Of a stretch of DNA of 64,000 bases, positions 37,930 to 49,605 are shown piece by piece. The notes under the pieces are model-generated. The model searched no databases. It was not told the DNA's origin and saw only the letters and a program-made list of their open reading frames with translations. Source of the stretch: Lasioglossum baleicum (Eukaryota; Arthropoda; Insecta; Hymenoptera; Halictidae); contig NW_027469311.1 of assembly GCF_051020765.1 (NCBI RefSeq), positions 161,227 to 225,226 on the forward strand, in the 5' to 3' direction. Positions within the stretch are counted from its first letter, which is position 1; the number at the start of each line of letters is the position of its first letter. The position numbers and the translations under genes are program-made.

Positions 37930-38838
37930 ATGCGTTATGCGTTATGCGTTATGCGTTATGCGTTATGCGTTATGCGTTATGCGTTATTTGCGTTATGCGT
38001 TATGCGTTATGCGTTATGCGTTATGCGTTATGTGTTATGCGTTATGCGTTATGCGTTATGCGTTATGCGTTATGCGTTATGCGTTATGCGTTATGCGTTA
38101 TGCGTTATGCGTTATGCGTTATGCGTTATGCGTTATGCGTTATGCGTTATGCGTTACTCGTTATGCGTTATGCGTTATGCGTTATGCGTTATGCGTTATG
38201 CGTTATGCTTATGCCATATGCGTTATGCGTTATGCGTTATGCGTTATGCGTTATGAGTTTTGCGTTACGCGTTATGCGTTATGCGTTATGCGTTATGCGT
38301 TATGCGTTATGCTTATGCCTTATGCGTTATGCGTTATGCGTTATGAGTTATGCGTTATGCGTTATGCGTTATGCGTTATGCGTTATGCGTTATGCGTTAT
38401 GCGTTATGCGTTATGCGTTATGCGTTATGCGTTATGCGTTATGCGTTATGCGTTATGCGTTATGCGTTATGCGTTATGCGTTATGCGTTATGCGTTATGC
38501 GTTATGCGTTATGCGTTATGCGTTATGCGTTATGCGTTATGCGTTATGCGTTATGCGTTATGCGTTATGCGTTATGCGTTATGCTTATGCCATATGCGTT
38601 ATGCGTTATGCGTTATGCGTTATGCGTTATGAGTTTTGCGTTACGCGTTATGCGTTATGCGTTATGCGTTATGCGTTATGCGTTATGCGTTATGCGTTAT
38701 GCGTTATGCGTTATGCGTTATGCGTTATGCGTTATGCGTTATGCGTTATGCGTTATGCGTTATGCGTTATGCGTTATGCGTTATGCGTTATGCGTTATGC
38801 GTTATGCGTTATGCGTTATGCGTTATGCGTTATGCGTT

Positions 38839-39039
38839 ATGAGTTTTGCGTTTTGCGTTATGCGTTATGCGTTATGCGTTAAGCGTTATGCGTTATGCGT
38901 TATGCTTATGCCATATGCGTTATGCGTTATGCGTTATGCGTTATGCGTTATGCGTTATGCGTTATGCGTTATGCGTTATGAGTTTTGCGTTACGCGTTAT
39001 GCGTTATGCGTTATGCGTTATGCGTTATGCTTATGCCTT
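38839..39039 (+). repeat. Module C, copy 8
   Basis: 9 m between CAT (38908) and B (38978); second 6-mer at 39027. As with copy 7, a module A copy follows 176 bases later (39215), so C plus A form one larger unit here. Confidence 0.92.
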
Positions 39040-39214
39040 ATGCGTTATGCGTTATGCGTTATGCGTTATGCGTTATGCGTTATGCGTTATGCGTTATGCG
39101 TTATGCGTTATGCGTTATGCGTTATGCGTTATGCGTTATGCGTTATGCGTTATGCGTTATGCGTTATGCGTTATGCGTTATGCGTTATGCGTTATGCGTT
39201 ATGCGTTATGCGTT

Positions 39215-39396
39215 TTGCGTTATGCGTTATGCGTTATGCGTTATGCGTTATGACTTTTGCATTATGCGTTATGCGTTATGCGTTATGCGTTATGCGTTAT
39301 GGGCTATGCGTTATGCCTTATGGTTTATACGTTATGCGTTATGCGTTATGCGTTATGCGTTATGTGTTATGCGTTATGAGTTTTGCGTTACGCGTT
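39215..39396 (+). repeat. Module A, copy 12 (182 bases)
   Basis: Shares with copy 10 the five canonical units before GGC (39299) but has a single ATGGTTT. Both copies lie downstream of a C module and are followed about 150 bases later by a lone TGT unit (35989, 39553). Confidence 0.92.
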
Positions 39397-40163
39397 ATGC
39401 GTTATGCGTTATGCGTTATGCGTTATGCGTTATGCGTTATGCGTTATGCGTTATGCGTTATTTGCGTTATGCGTTATGCGTTATGCGTTATGCGTTATGC
39501 GTTATGCGTTATGCGTTATGCGTTATGCGTTATGCGTTATGCGTTATGCGTTATGTGTTATGCGTTATGCGTTATGCGTTATGCGTTATGCGTTATGCGT
39601 TATGCGTTATGCGTTATGCGTTATGCGTTATGAGTTTTGCGTTACGCGTTATGCGTTATGCGTTATGCGTTATGCGTTATGCGTTATTTGCGTTATGCGT
39701 TATGCGTTATGCGTTATGCGTTATGCGTTATGCGTTATGCGTTATGCGTTATGCGTTATGCGTTATGCGTTATGCGTTATGCGTTATGCGTTATGCGTTA
39801 TGCGTTATGCGTTATGCTTATGCCACATGCGTTATGCGTTATGCGTTATGCGTTATGCGTTATGCGTTATGCGTTATGCGTTAAGCGTTATTTGCGTTAT
39901 GGGTTATGCGTTATGCGTTATGGGTTATGCGTTATGCGTTATGCGTTATGCGTTATGCGTTATGCGTTATGCGTTATGCGTTATGCGTTATGCGTTATGC
40001 TTATGCCACATGCGTTATGCGTTATGCGTTATGCGTTATGCGTTATGCGTTATGCGTTATGCGTTATGCGTTATGCGTTATGCGTTATGCGTTATGCGTT
40101 ATGCGTTATGCGTTATGCGTTATGCGTTATGCGTTATGCGTTATGCGTTATGCGTTATGCGTT

Positions 40164-40530
40164 ATGCTTATGCCACATGCGTTATGCGTTATGCGTTATG
40201 CGTTATGCGTTATGCGTTATGCGTTATGCGTTATGCGTTATGCGTTATGCGTTATGCGTTATGCGTTATGCGTTATGCGTTATGCGTTATGCGTTATGCG
40301 TTATGCGTTATGCGTTAAGCGTTATTTGCGTTATGGGTTATGCGTTATGCGTTATGGGTTATGCGTTATGCGTTATGCGTTATGCGTTATGCGTTATGCG
40401 TTATGCGTTATGCGTTATGCGTTATGCGTTATGCGTTATTTGCGTTATGCGTTATGCGTTATGCGTTATGCGTTATGCGTTATGCGTTGTGCGTTATGCG
40501 TTATGCGTTGTGCGTTGTGCGTTGTGCGTT
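40164..40530 (+). repeat. G cassette 4 with truncated class 2 GTG run 24
   Basis: 6-mer-CAC, 20 m, AAG (40317), TTT9, GGG, 2 m, GGG (40354), 11 m, TTT9 (40438), 6 m, GTG (40489), 2 m, only 3 GTG. The expected further 7-10 GTG units are missing and a degenerate C module begins 14 bases on. Confidence 0.9.
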
Positions 40531-40544
40531 ATGCGTTATGCGTT

Positions 40545-40759
40545 ATGAGTTTTGCGTTATGCGTTATGCGTTATGCGTTATGCGTTATGCGTTATGCGTT
40601 ATGCGTTATGCGTTAAGCGTTATGCGTTATGCGTTATGCTTATGCCATATGCGTTATGCGTTATGCGTTATGCGTTATGCGTTATGCGTTATGCGTTATG
40701 AGTTTTGCGTTACGCGTTATGCGTTATGCGTTATGCGTTATGCGTTATGCTTATGCCTT
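40545..40759 (+). repeat. Module C, degenerate copy at a junction
   Basis: GAG (40545) is followed by one TTG and then canonical units; AAG (40615) is 70 bases on, not 42. From AAG onward it is normal: 6-mer 40636, CAT, 7 m, B 40698, 4 m, 6-mer 40747, CCT. It sits 14 bases after a GTG run cut to three units. Confidence 0.88.
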
Positions 40760-41778
40760 ATGCGTTATGCGTTATGCGTTATGCGTTATGCGTTATGCGT
40801 TATGCGTTATGCGTTATGCGTTATGCGTTATGCGTTATGCGTTATGCGTTATGCGTTATGCGTTATGCGTTATGCGTTATGCGTTATGCGTTATGCGTTA
40901 TGCGTTATGCGTTATGCGTTATGCGTTATGAGTTTTGCGTTACGCGTTATGCGTTATGCGTTATGCGTTATGCGTTATGCGTTATGAGTTTTGCGTTACG
41001 CGTTATGCGTTATGCGTTATGCGTTATGCGTTATGCGTTATTTGCGTTATGCGTTATGCGTTATGCGTTATGCGTTATGCGTTATGCGTTATGCGTTATG
41101 CGTTATGCGTTATGCGTTATGCGTTATGCGTTATGCGTTATGCGTTATGCGTTATGCGTTATGCGTTATGCGTTATGCGTTATGCTTATGCCACATGCGT
41201 TATGCGTTATGCGTTATGCGTTATGCGTTATGCGTTATGCGTTATGCGTTATGCGTTATGCGTTATGCGTTAAGCGTTATTTGCGTTATGGGTTATGCGT
41301 TATGCGTTATGGGTTATGCGTTATGCGTTATGCGTTATGCGTTATGCGTTATGCGTTATGCGTTATGCGTTATGCGTTATGCGTTATGCGTTATGCGTTA
41401 TGCGTTATGCGTTATGCGTTATGCGTTATGCGTTATGCGTTATGCGTTATGCGTTATGCGTTATGCGTTATGCGTTATGCGTTAAGCGTTATTTGCGTTA
41501 TGGGTTATGCGTTATGCGTTATGGGTTATGCGTTATGCGTTATGCGTTATGCGTTATGCGTTATGCGTTATGCGTTATGCGTTATGCGTTATGCGTTATG
41601 CGTTATGCGTTATGCGTTATGCGTTATGCGTTATGCGTTATGCGTTATGCGTTATGCTTATGCCTTATGCGTTATGCGTTATGCGTTATGCGTTATGCGT
41701 AATGCGTTATGCGTTATGCGTTATGCGTTATGCGTTATGCGTTATGCGTTATGCGTTATGCGTTATGCGTTATGCGTT

Positions 41779-42131
41779 ATGCTTATGCCACATGCGTTAT
41801 GCGTTATGCGTTATGCGTTATGCGTTATGCGTTATGCGTTATGCGTTATGCGTTATGCGTTATGCGTTATGCGTTAAGCGTTATTTGCGTTATGGGTTAT
41901 GCGTTATGCGTTATGGGTTATGCGTTATGCGTTATGCGTTATGCGTTATGCGTTATGCGTTATGCGTTATGCGTTATGCGTTATGCGTTATGCGTTATTT
42001 GCGTTATGCGTTATGCGTTATGCGTTATGCGTTATGCGTTGTGCGTTATGCGTTATGCGTTGTGCGTTGTGCGTTGTGCGTTGTGCGTTGTGCGTTGTGC
42101 GTTGTGCGTTGTGCGTTGTGCGTTGTGCGTT
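41779..42131 (+). repeat. G cassette 5 with class 2 GTG run 25
   Basis: 6-mer-CAC, 12 m, AAG (41876), TTT9, GGG, 2 m, GGG (41913), 11 m, TTT9 (41997), 5 m, GTG (42041), 2 m, 10 GTG. The 353-base total is the same as in cassette 7. Confidence 0.9.
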
Positions 42132-42497
42132 ATGCGTTATGCGTTATGCGTTATGCGTTATGCGTTATGCGTTATGCGTTATGCGTTATGCGTTATGCGT
42201 TATGCGTTATGCGTTATGCGTTATGCGTTATGCGTTATGCGTTATGCGTTATGCGTTATGCGTTATGCGTTATGCGTTATGCGTTATGCGTTATGCGTTA
42301 TGCGTTATGCGTTATGCGTTATGCGTTATGCGTTATGCGTTATGCGTTATGCGTTATGCGTTATGCGTTATGCGTTATGCGTTATGCGTTATGCGTTATG
42401 CGTTATGCGTTATGCGTTATGCGTTATGCGTTATGCGTTATGCGTTATGCGTTATTTGCGTTATGCGTTATGCGTTATGCGTTATGCGTTATGCGTT

Positions 42498-42567
42498 GTG
42501 CGTTGTGCGTTGTGCGTTGTGCGTTGTGCGTTGTGCGTTGTGCGTTGTGCGTTGTGCGTTCTGCGTT
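42498..42567 (+). repeat. GTG run 26, class 1
   Basis: 9 GTG units closed by CTG at 42561; GGG-GAG follows 245 bases later (42806). Confidence 0.92.
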
Positions 42568-43008
42568 ATGCGTTATGCGTTATGCGTTATGCGTTATGCG
42601 TTATGCGTTATGCGTTATGCGTTATGCGTTATGCGTTATGCGTTATGCGTTATGCGTTATGCGTTATGCGTTATGCGTTATGCGTTATGCGTTATGCGTT
42701 ATGCGTTATGCGTTATGCGTTATGCGTTATGCGTTATGCGTTATGCGTTATGCGTTATGCGTTATGCGTTATGCGTTATGCGTTATGCGTTATGCGTTAT
42801 GCGTTATGGGTTATGAGTTTTGCGTTACGCGTTATGCGTTATGCGTTATGCGTTATGCGTTATGCGTTATGCGTTATGCGTTATGCGTTATGCGTTATGC
42901 GTTATGCGTTATGCGTTATGCGTTATGCGTTATGCGTTATGCGTTATGCGTTATGCGTTATGCGTTATGCGTTATGCGTTATGCGTTATGCGTTATGCGT
43001 TATGCGTT

Positions 43009-43183
43009 TTGCGTTATGCGTTATGCGTTATGCGTTATGCGTTATGACTTTTGCATTATGCGTTATGCGTTATGCGTTATGCGTTATGGGCTATGCGTTA
43101 TGCCTTATGGTTTATACGTTATGCGTTATGCGTTATGCGTTATGCGTTATGTGTTATGCGTTATGAGTTTTGCGTTACGCGTT
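43009..43183 (+). repeat. Module A, copy 13 (175 bases)
   Basis: GAC 43044, GGC 43086, ATACGTT 43114, TGT 43149. It closes the supercassette that starts at 41779; a lone TGT follows at 43326. Confidence 0.92.
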
Positions 43184-43902
43184 ATGCGTTATGCGTTATG
43201 CGTTATGCGTTATGCGTTATGCGTTATGCGTTATGCGTTATTTGCGTTATGCGTTATGCGTTATGCGTTATGCGTTATGCGTTATGCGTTATGCGTTATG
43301 CGTTATGCGTTATGCGTTATGCGTTATGTGTTATGCGTTATGCGTTATGCGTTATGCGTTATGCGTTATGCGTTATGCGTTATGCGTTATGCGTTATGAG
43401 TTTTGCGTTACGCGTTATGCGTTATGCGTTATGCGTTATGCGTTATGCGTTATTTGCGTTATGCGTTATGCGTTATGCGTTATGCGTTATGCGTTATGCG
43501 TTATGCGTTATGCGTTATGCGTTATGCGTTATGCGTTATGCGTTATGCGTTATGCGTTATGCGTTATGCGTTATGCGTTATGCGTTATGCGTTATGCGTT
43601 ATGCGTTATTCGTTATGCTTATGCCACATGCGTTATGCGTTATGCGTTATGCGTTATGCGTTATGCGTTATGCGTTATGCGTTAAGCGTTATTTGCGTTA
43701 TGGGTTATGCGTTATGCGTTATGGGTTATGCGTTATGCGTTATGCGTTATGCGTTATGCGTTATGCGTTATGCGTTATGCGTTATGCGTTATGCGTTATG
43801 CGTTATGCGTTATGCGTTATGCGTTATGCGTTATGCGTTATGCGTTATGCGTTATGCGTTATGCGTTATGCGTTATGCGTTATGCGTTATGCGTTATGCG
43901 TT

Positions 43903-44339
43903 ATGCTTATGCCACATGCGTTATGCGTTATGCGTTATGCGTTATGCGTTATGCGTTATGCGTTATGCGTTATGCGTTATGCGTTATGCGTTATGCGTTA
44001 TGCGTTATGCGTTATGCGTTATGCGTTATGCGTTATGCGTTATGCGTTATGCGTTATGCGTTATGCGTTATGCGTTAAGCGTTATTTGCGTTATGGGTTA
44101 TGCGTTATGCGTTATGGGTTATGCGTTATGCGTTATGCGTTATGCGTTATGCGTTATGCGTTATGCGTTATGCGTTATGCGTTATGCGTTATGCGTTATT
44201 TGCGTTATGCGTTATGCGTTATGCGTTATGCGTTATGCGTTATGCGTTGTGCGTTATGCGTTATGCGTTGTGCGTTGTGCGTTGTGCGTTGTGCGTTGTG
44301 CGTTGTGCGTTGTGCGTTGTGCGTTGTGCGTTGTGCGTT
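43903..44339 (+). repeat. G cassette 6 with class 2 GTG run 27
   Basis: 6-mer-CAC, 23 m, AAG (44077), TTT9, GGG, 2 m, GGG (44114), 11 m, TTT9 (44198), 6 m, GTG (44249), 2 m, 10 GTG. The long first spacer makes it the longest cassette. Confidence 0.9.
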
Positions 44340-44577
44340 ATGCGTTATGCGTTATGCGTTATGCGTTATGCGTTATGCGTTATGCGTTATGCGTTATGCG
44401 TTATGCGTTATGCGTTATGCGTTATGCGTTATGCGTTATGCGTTATGCGTTATGCGTTATGCGTTATGCGTTATGCGTTATGCGTTATGCGTTATGCGTT
44501 ATGCGTTATGCGTTATGCGTTATGCGTTATGCGTTATGCGTTATGCGTTATGCGTTATGCGTTATGCGTTATGCGTT

Positions 44578-44647
44578 GTGCGTTGTGCGTTGTGCGTTGT
44601 GCGTTGTGCGTTGTGCGTTGTGCGTTGTGCGTTGTGCGTTCTGCGTT
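44578..44647 (+). repeat. GTG run 28, class 1
   Basis: 9 GTG units closed by CTG at 44641, without a TTT9 upstream. GGG-GAG (44830) follows 189 bases later, with a doubled ACG unit (44851, 44858). Confidence 0.92.
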
Positions 44648-45032
44648 ATGCGTTATGCGTTATGCGTTATGCGTTATGCGTTATGCGTTATGCGTTATGC
44701 GTTATGCGTTATGCGTTATGCGTTATGCGTTATGCGTTATGCGTTATGCGTTATGCGTTATGCGTTATGCGTTATGCGTTATGCGTTATGCGTTATGCGT
44801 TATGCGTTATGCGTTATGCGTTATGCGTTATGGGTTATGAGTTTTGCGTTACGCGTTACGCGTTATGCGTTATGCGTTATGCGTTATGCGTTATGCGTTA
44901 TGCGTTATGCGTTATGCGTTATGCGTTATGCGTTATGCGTTATGCGTTATGCGTTATGCGTTATGCGTTATGCGTTATGCGTTATGCGTTATGCGTTATG
45001 CGTTATGCGTTATGCGTTATGCGTTATGCGTT

Positions 45033-45214
45033 TTGCGTTATGCGTTATGCGTTATGCGTTATGCGTTATGCGTTATGACTTTTGCATTATGCGTTATGCG
45101 TTATGCGTTATGCGTTATGGGCTATGCGTTATGCCTTATGGTTTATACGTTATGCGTTATGCGTTATGCGTTATGCGTTATGTGTTATGCGTTATGAGTT
45201 TTGCGTTACGCGTT
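45033..45214 (+). repeat. Module A, copy 14 (182 bases)
   Basis: Five canonical units between TTG and GAC (45075), the only such copy. GGC 45117, ATACGTT 45145, TGT 45180. It closes the supercassette that starts at 43903. Confidence 0.92.
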
Positions 45215-45956
45215 ATGCGTTATGCGTTATGCGTTATGCGTTATGCGTTATGCGTTATGCGTTATGCGTTATGCGTTATGCGTTATGCGTTATGCGTTAT
45301 GCGTTATGCGTTATGCGTTATGCGTTATGCGTTATGCGTTATGCGTTATGCGTTATGCGTTATGCGTTATGCGTTATGCGTTATGCGTTATGCGTTATGC
45401 GTTATGCGTTATGCGTTATGCGTTATGCGTTATGCTTATGCCATATGCGTTATGCGTTATGCGTTATGCGTTATGCGTTATGAGTTTTGCGTTACGCGTT
45501 ATGCGTTATGCGTTATGCGTTATGCGTTATGCGTTATTTGCGTTATGCGTTATGCGTTATGCGTTATGCGTTATGCGTTATGCGTTATGCGTTATGCGTT
45601 ATGCGTTATGCGTTATGCGTTATGCGTTATGCGTTATGCGTTATGCGTTATGCGTTATGCGTTATGCGTTATGCGTTATGCGTTATGCGTTATGCGTTAT
45701 GCGTTATGCGTTATGCGTTATGCGTTATGCGTTATGCGTTATGCGTTATGCGTTATGCGTTATGCGTTATGCGTTATGCGTTATGCGTTATGCTTATGCC
45801 ATATGCGTTATGCGTTATGCGTTATGCGTTATGCGTTATGAGTTTTGCGTTACGCGTTATGCGTTATGCGTTATGCGTTATGCGTTATGCGTTATGCGTT
45901 ATGCGTTATGCGTTATGCGTTATGCGTTATGCGTTATGCGTTATGCGTTATGCGTT

Positions 45957-46033
45957 ATGCTTTAGGCGTTATGCGTAATGCGTTATGCGTTATGCGTTAT
46001 GCGTTATGCGTTATGCGTTATGCGTTCTGCGTT
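45957..46033 (+). repeat. Module E, copy 8
   Basis: CTG at 46027, 70 bases from the start. Followed by a plain tract broken by one ATGCATT unit (about 46336). Confidence 0.92.
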
Positions 46034-46898
46034 ATGCGTTATGCGTTATGCGTTATGCGTTATGCGTTATGCGTTATGCGTTATGCGTTATGCGTTATGC
46101 GTTATGCGTTATGCGTTATGCGTTATGCGTTATGCGTTATGCGTTATGCGTTATGCGTTATGCGTTATGCGTTATGCGTTATGCGTTATGCGTTATGCGT
46201 TATGCGTTATGCGTTATGCGTTATGCGTTATGCGTTATGCGTTATGCGTTATGCGTTATGCGTTATGCGTTATGCGTTATGCGTTATGCGTTATGCGTTA
46301 TGCGTTATGCGTTATGCGTTATGCGTTATGCGTTATGCATTATGCGTTATGCGTTATGCGTTATGCGTTATGCGTTATGCGTTATGCGTTATGCGTTATG
46401 CGTTATGCGTTATGCGTTATGCGTTATGCGTTATGCGTTATGCGTTATGCGTTATGCTTATGCCATATGCGTTATGCGTTATGCGTTATGCGTTATGCGT
46501 TATGAGTTTTGCGTTATGCGTTATGCGTTATGCGTTATGCGTTATGCGTTATGCTTATGCCTTATGCGTTATGCGTTATGCGTTATGCGTTATGCGTTAT
46601 GCGTTATGCGTTATGCGTTATGCGTTATGCGTTATGCGTTATGCGTTATGCGTTATGCGTTATGCGTTATGCGTTATGCGTTATGCGTTATGCGTTATGC
46701 GTTATGCGTTATGCGTTATGCGTTATGCGTTATGCGTTATGCGTTATGCGTTATGCGTTATGCGTTATGCGTTATGCGTTATGCGTTATGCGTTATGCTT
46801 ATGCCATATGCGTTATGCGTTATGCGTTATGCGTTATGCGTTATGAGTTTTGCGTTACGCGTTATGCGTTATGCGTTATGCGTTATGCGTTATGTGTT

Positions 46899-46946
46899 AT
46901 GAGTTTTGCGTTTTGCGTTATGCGTTATGCGTTATGCTTATGCCAT
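46899..46946 (+). repeat. C-like module lacking AAG (shortest)
   Basis: GAG-TTG-TTG, only 2 m, 6-mer (46934), CAT. A TGT unit (46892) directly precedes GAG. Confidence 0.87.
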
Positions 46947-47233
46947 ATGCGTTATGCGTTATGCGTTATGCGTTATGCGTTATGCGTTATGCGTTATGCG
47001 TTATCCGTTATGAGTTTTGCGTTACGCGTTATGCGTTATGCGTTATGCGTTATGCGTTATGCGTTATGCGTTATGCGTTATGCGTTATGCGTTATGCGTT
47101 ATGCGTTATGCGTTATGCGTTATGCGTTATGCGTTATGCGTTATGCGTTATGCGTTATGCGTTATGCGTTATGAGTTTTGCGTTACGCGTTATGCGTTTT
47201 GCGTTATGCGTTATGCGTTATGCGTTATGCGTT

Positions 47234-47323
47234 ATGCTTATGCCATATGCGTTATGCGTTATGCGTTATACGTTATGCGTTATGCGTTATGCGTTATGCG
47301 TTATGAGTTTTGCGTTACGCGTT
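47234..47323 (+). repeat. Module D (90 bases)
   Basis: 6-mer, CAT (47240), 3 m, ATACGTT (47268), 4 m, GAG-TTG-ACG. Preceded by GAG-TTG-ACG, m, TTG (47171-47205). Confidence 0.9.
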
Positions 47324-47351
47324 ATGCGTTATGCGTTATGCGTTATGCGTT

Positions 47352-47420
47352 ATGAGTTTTGCGTTTTGCGTTATGCGTTATGCGTTATGCGTTATGCGTT
47401 ATGCGTTATGCTTATGCCAT
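47352..47420 (+). repeat. C-like module lacking AAG
   Basis: GAG-TTG-TTG, 5 m, 6-mer (47408), CAT, then 8 m and B (47477). Part of the block repeated 3280 bases downstream. Confidence 0.88.
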
Positions 47421-47739
47421 ATGCGTTATGCGTTATGCGTTATGCGTTATGCGTTATGCGTTATGCGTTATGCGTTATGAGTTTTGCGTTACGCGTTATG
47501 CGTTATGCGTTATGCGTTATGCGTTATGCGTTATGCGTTATGCGTTATGCGTTAAGCGTTATTTGCGTTATGGGTTATGCGTTATGCGTTATGCGTTATG
47601 CGTTATGCGTTATGCGTTATGCGTTATGCGTTATGCGTTATGCGTTATGCGTTATGCGTTATGCGTTATGCGTTATGCGTTATGCGTTATGCGTTATTTG
47701 CGTTATGCGTTATGCGTTATGCGTTATGCGTTATGCGTT

Positions 47740-47914
47740 GTGCGTTGTGCGTTGTGCGTTGTGCGTTGTGCGTTGTGCGTTGTGCGTTGTGCGTTGTGCG
47801 TTCTGCGTTATGCGTTATGCGTTATGCGTTATGCGTTATGCGTTATGCGTTATGCGTTATGCGGTATGCGTTATGCGTTATGCGTTATGCGTTATGCGTT
47901 ATGCGTTATGCGTA
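47740..47914 (+). repeat. GTG run 29 with GGT/GTA tail
   Basis: 9 GTG, CTG (47803), then GGT 56 bases and ATGCGTA 105 bases after CTG (47859, 47908). First of three copies with identical tail spacing. Confidence 0.9.
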
Positions 47915-48210
47915 ATGCGTTATGCGTTATGCGTTATGCGTTATGCGTTATGCGTTATGCGTTATGCGTTCTGCGTTATGCGTTATGCGTTATGCGTTAT
48001 GCGTTCTGCGTTATGCGTTATGCGTTATGCGTTATGCGTTATGCGTTATGCGTTATGCGTTATGCGTTATGCGTTATGCGTTATGCGTTATGCGTTATGC
48101 GTTATGCGTTATGCGTTATGCGTTATGCGTTATGCGGTATGCGTTATGCGTTATTTGCGTTATGCGTTATGCGTTATGCGTTATGCGTTATGCGTTATGC
48201 GTTATGCGTT

Positions 48211-48273
48211 GTGCGTTGTGCGTTGTGCGTTGTGCGTTGTGCGTTGTGCGTTGTGCGTTGTGCGTTCTGCGTT
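48211..48273 (+). repeat. GTG run 30, class 1
   Basis: 8 GTG units closed by CTG at 48267. Left member of a run pair that is repeated 1225 bases downstream. Confidence 0.92.
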
Positions 48274-48373
48274 ATGCGTTATGCGTTATGCGTTATGCGT
48301 TATGCGTTATGCGTTATTTGCGTTATGCGTTATGCGTTATGCGTTATGCGTTATGCGTTATGCGTTATGCGTT

Positions 48374-48569
48374 GTGCGTTGTGCGTTGTGCGTTGTGCGT
48401 TGTGCGTTGTGCGTTGTGCGTTGTGCGTTGTGCGTTGTGCGTTGTGCGTTGTGCGTTCTGCGTTATGCGTTATGCGTTATGCGTTATGCGTTATGCGTTA
48501 TGCGTTATGCGTTATGCGGTATGCGTTATGCGTTATGCGTTATGCGTTATGCGTTATGCGTTATGCGTA
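48374..48569 (+). repeat. GTG run 31 with GGT/GTA tail
   Basis: 12 GTG, CTG (48458), GGT (48514), ATGCGTA (48563). Tail spacing 56 and 105 bases as in run 29. Confidence 0.9.
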
Positions 48570-49435
48570 ATGCGTTATGCGTTATGCGTTATGCGTTATG
48601 CGTTATGCGTTATGCGTTATGCGTTATGCGTTATGCGTTATGCGTTATGCGTTCTGCGTTATGCGTTATGCGTTATGCGTTATGCGTTATGCGTTATGCG
48701 TTATGCGTTATGCGTTATGCGTTATGCGTTATGCGTTATGCGTTATGCGTTATGCGTTATGCGTTATGCGTTATGCGTTATGCGTTATGCGTTATGCGTT
48801 ATGCGTTATGCGTTATGCGTTATGCGTTATGCGTTATGCGTTATGCGTTATGCGTTATGCGTTATGCGTTATGCGTTATGCGTTATGCGTTATGCGTTAT
48901 GCGTTATGCGTTATGCGTTATGCGTTATGCGTTATGCGTTATGCGTTATGCGTTATGCGTTATGCGTTATGCGTTATGCGTTATGCGTTATGCGTTATGC
49001 GTTATGCGTTATGCGTTATGCGTTATGCGTTATGCGTTATGCTTATGCCTTATGCGTTATGCGTTATGCGTTATGCGTTATGCGTTATGCGTTATGCGTT
49101 ATGCGTTATGCGTTATGCGTTATGCGTTATTTGCGTTATGCGTTATGCGTTATGCGTTATGCGTTATGCGTTATGCGTTATGCGTTATGCGTTATGCGTT
49201 ATGCGTTATGCGTTATGCGTTATGCGTTATGCGTTATGCGTTATGCGTTATGCGTTAAGCGTTATTTGCGTTATGGGTTATGCGTTATGCGTTATGCGTT
49301 ATGCGTTATGCGTTATGCGTTATGCGTTATGCGTTATGCGTTATGCGTTATGCGTTATGCGTTATGCGTTATGCGTTATGCGTTATTTGCGTTATGCGTT
49401 ATGCGTTATGCGTTATGCGTTATGCGTTATGCGTT

Positions 49436-49498
49436 GTGCGTTGTGCGTTGTGCGTTGTGCGTTGTGCGTTGTGCGTTGTGCGTTGTGCGTTCTGCGTT
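49436..49498 (+). repeat. GTG run 32, class 1
   Basis: 8 GTG units closed by CTG at 49492; exact counterpart of run 30. Confidence 0.92.
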
Positions 49499-49605
49499 AT
49501 GCGTTATGCGTTATGCGTTATGCGTTATGCGTTATGCGTTATTTGCGTTATGCGTTATGCGTTATGCGTTATGCGTTATGCGTTATGCGTTATGCGTTAT
49601 GCGTT

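Larger units (their letters stand above)
30096..39396 (+). repeat. Array domain 5: A-module-rich, with long-range duplicated blocks
   Basis: Five A modules (30966, 34198, 35651, 37755, 39215), two C modules (35282, 38839), one E module (31974) and four CTG-closed GTG runs lie here. Three A modules share an ATACGGT unit seen nowhere else. A block starting at 34198 recurs at 37755 with an exact 3557-base offset. The longest plain tract of the window, 36347-36878, is in this domain. Confidence 0.88.
39397..45214 (+). repeat. Array domain 6: three G cassettes and two complete supercassettes
   Basis: AAG-TTT9-GGG modules with paired GGG start at 39883, 40317, 41272, 41484, 41876, 43684 and 44077. 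Two complete supercassettes (G cassette, CTG-closed GTG run, GGG-GAG-TTG-ACG, A module) run 41779-43183 and 43903-45214. A third G cassette (40164) is cut short and joined to a degenerate C module at about 40531. Confidence 0.88.
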
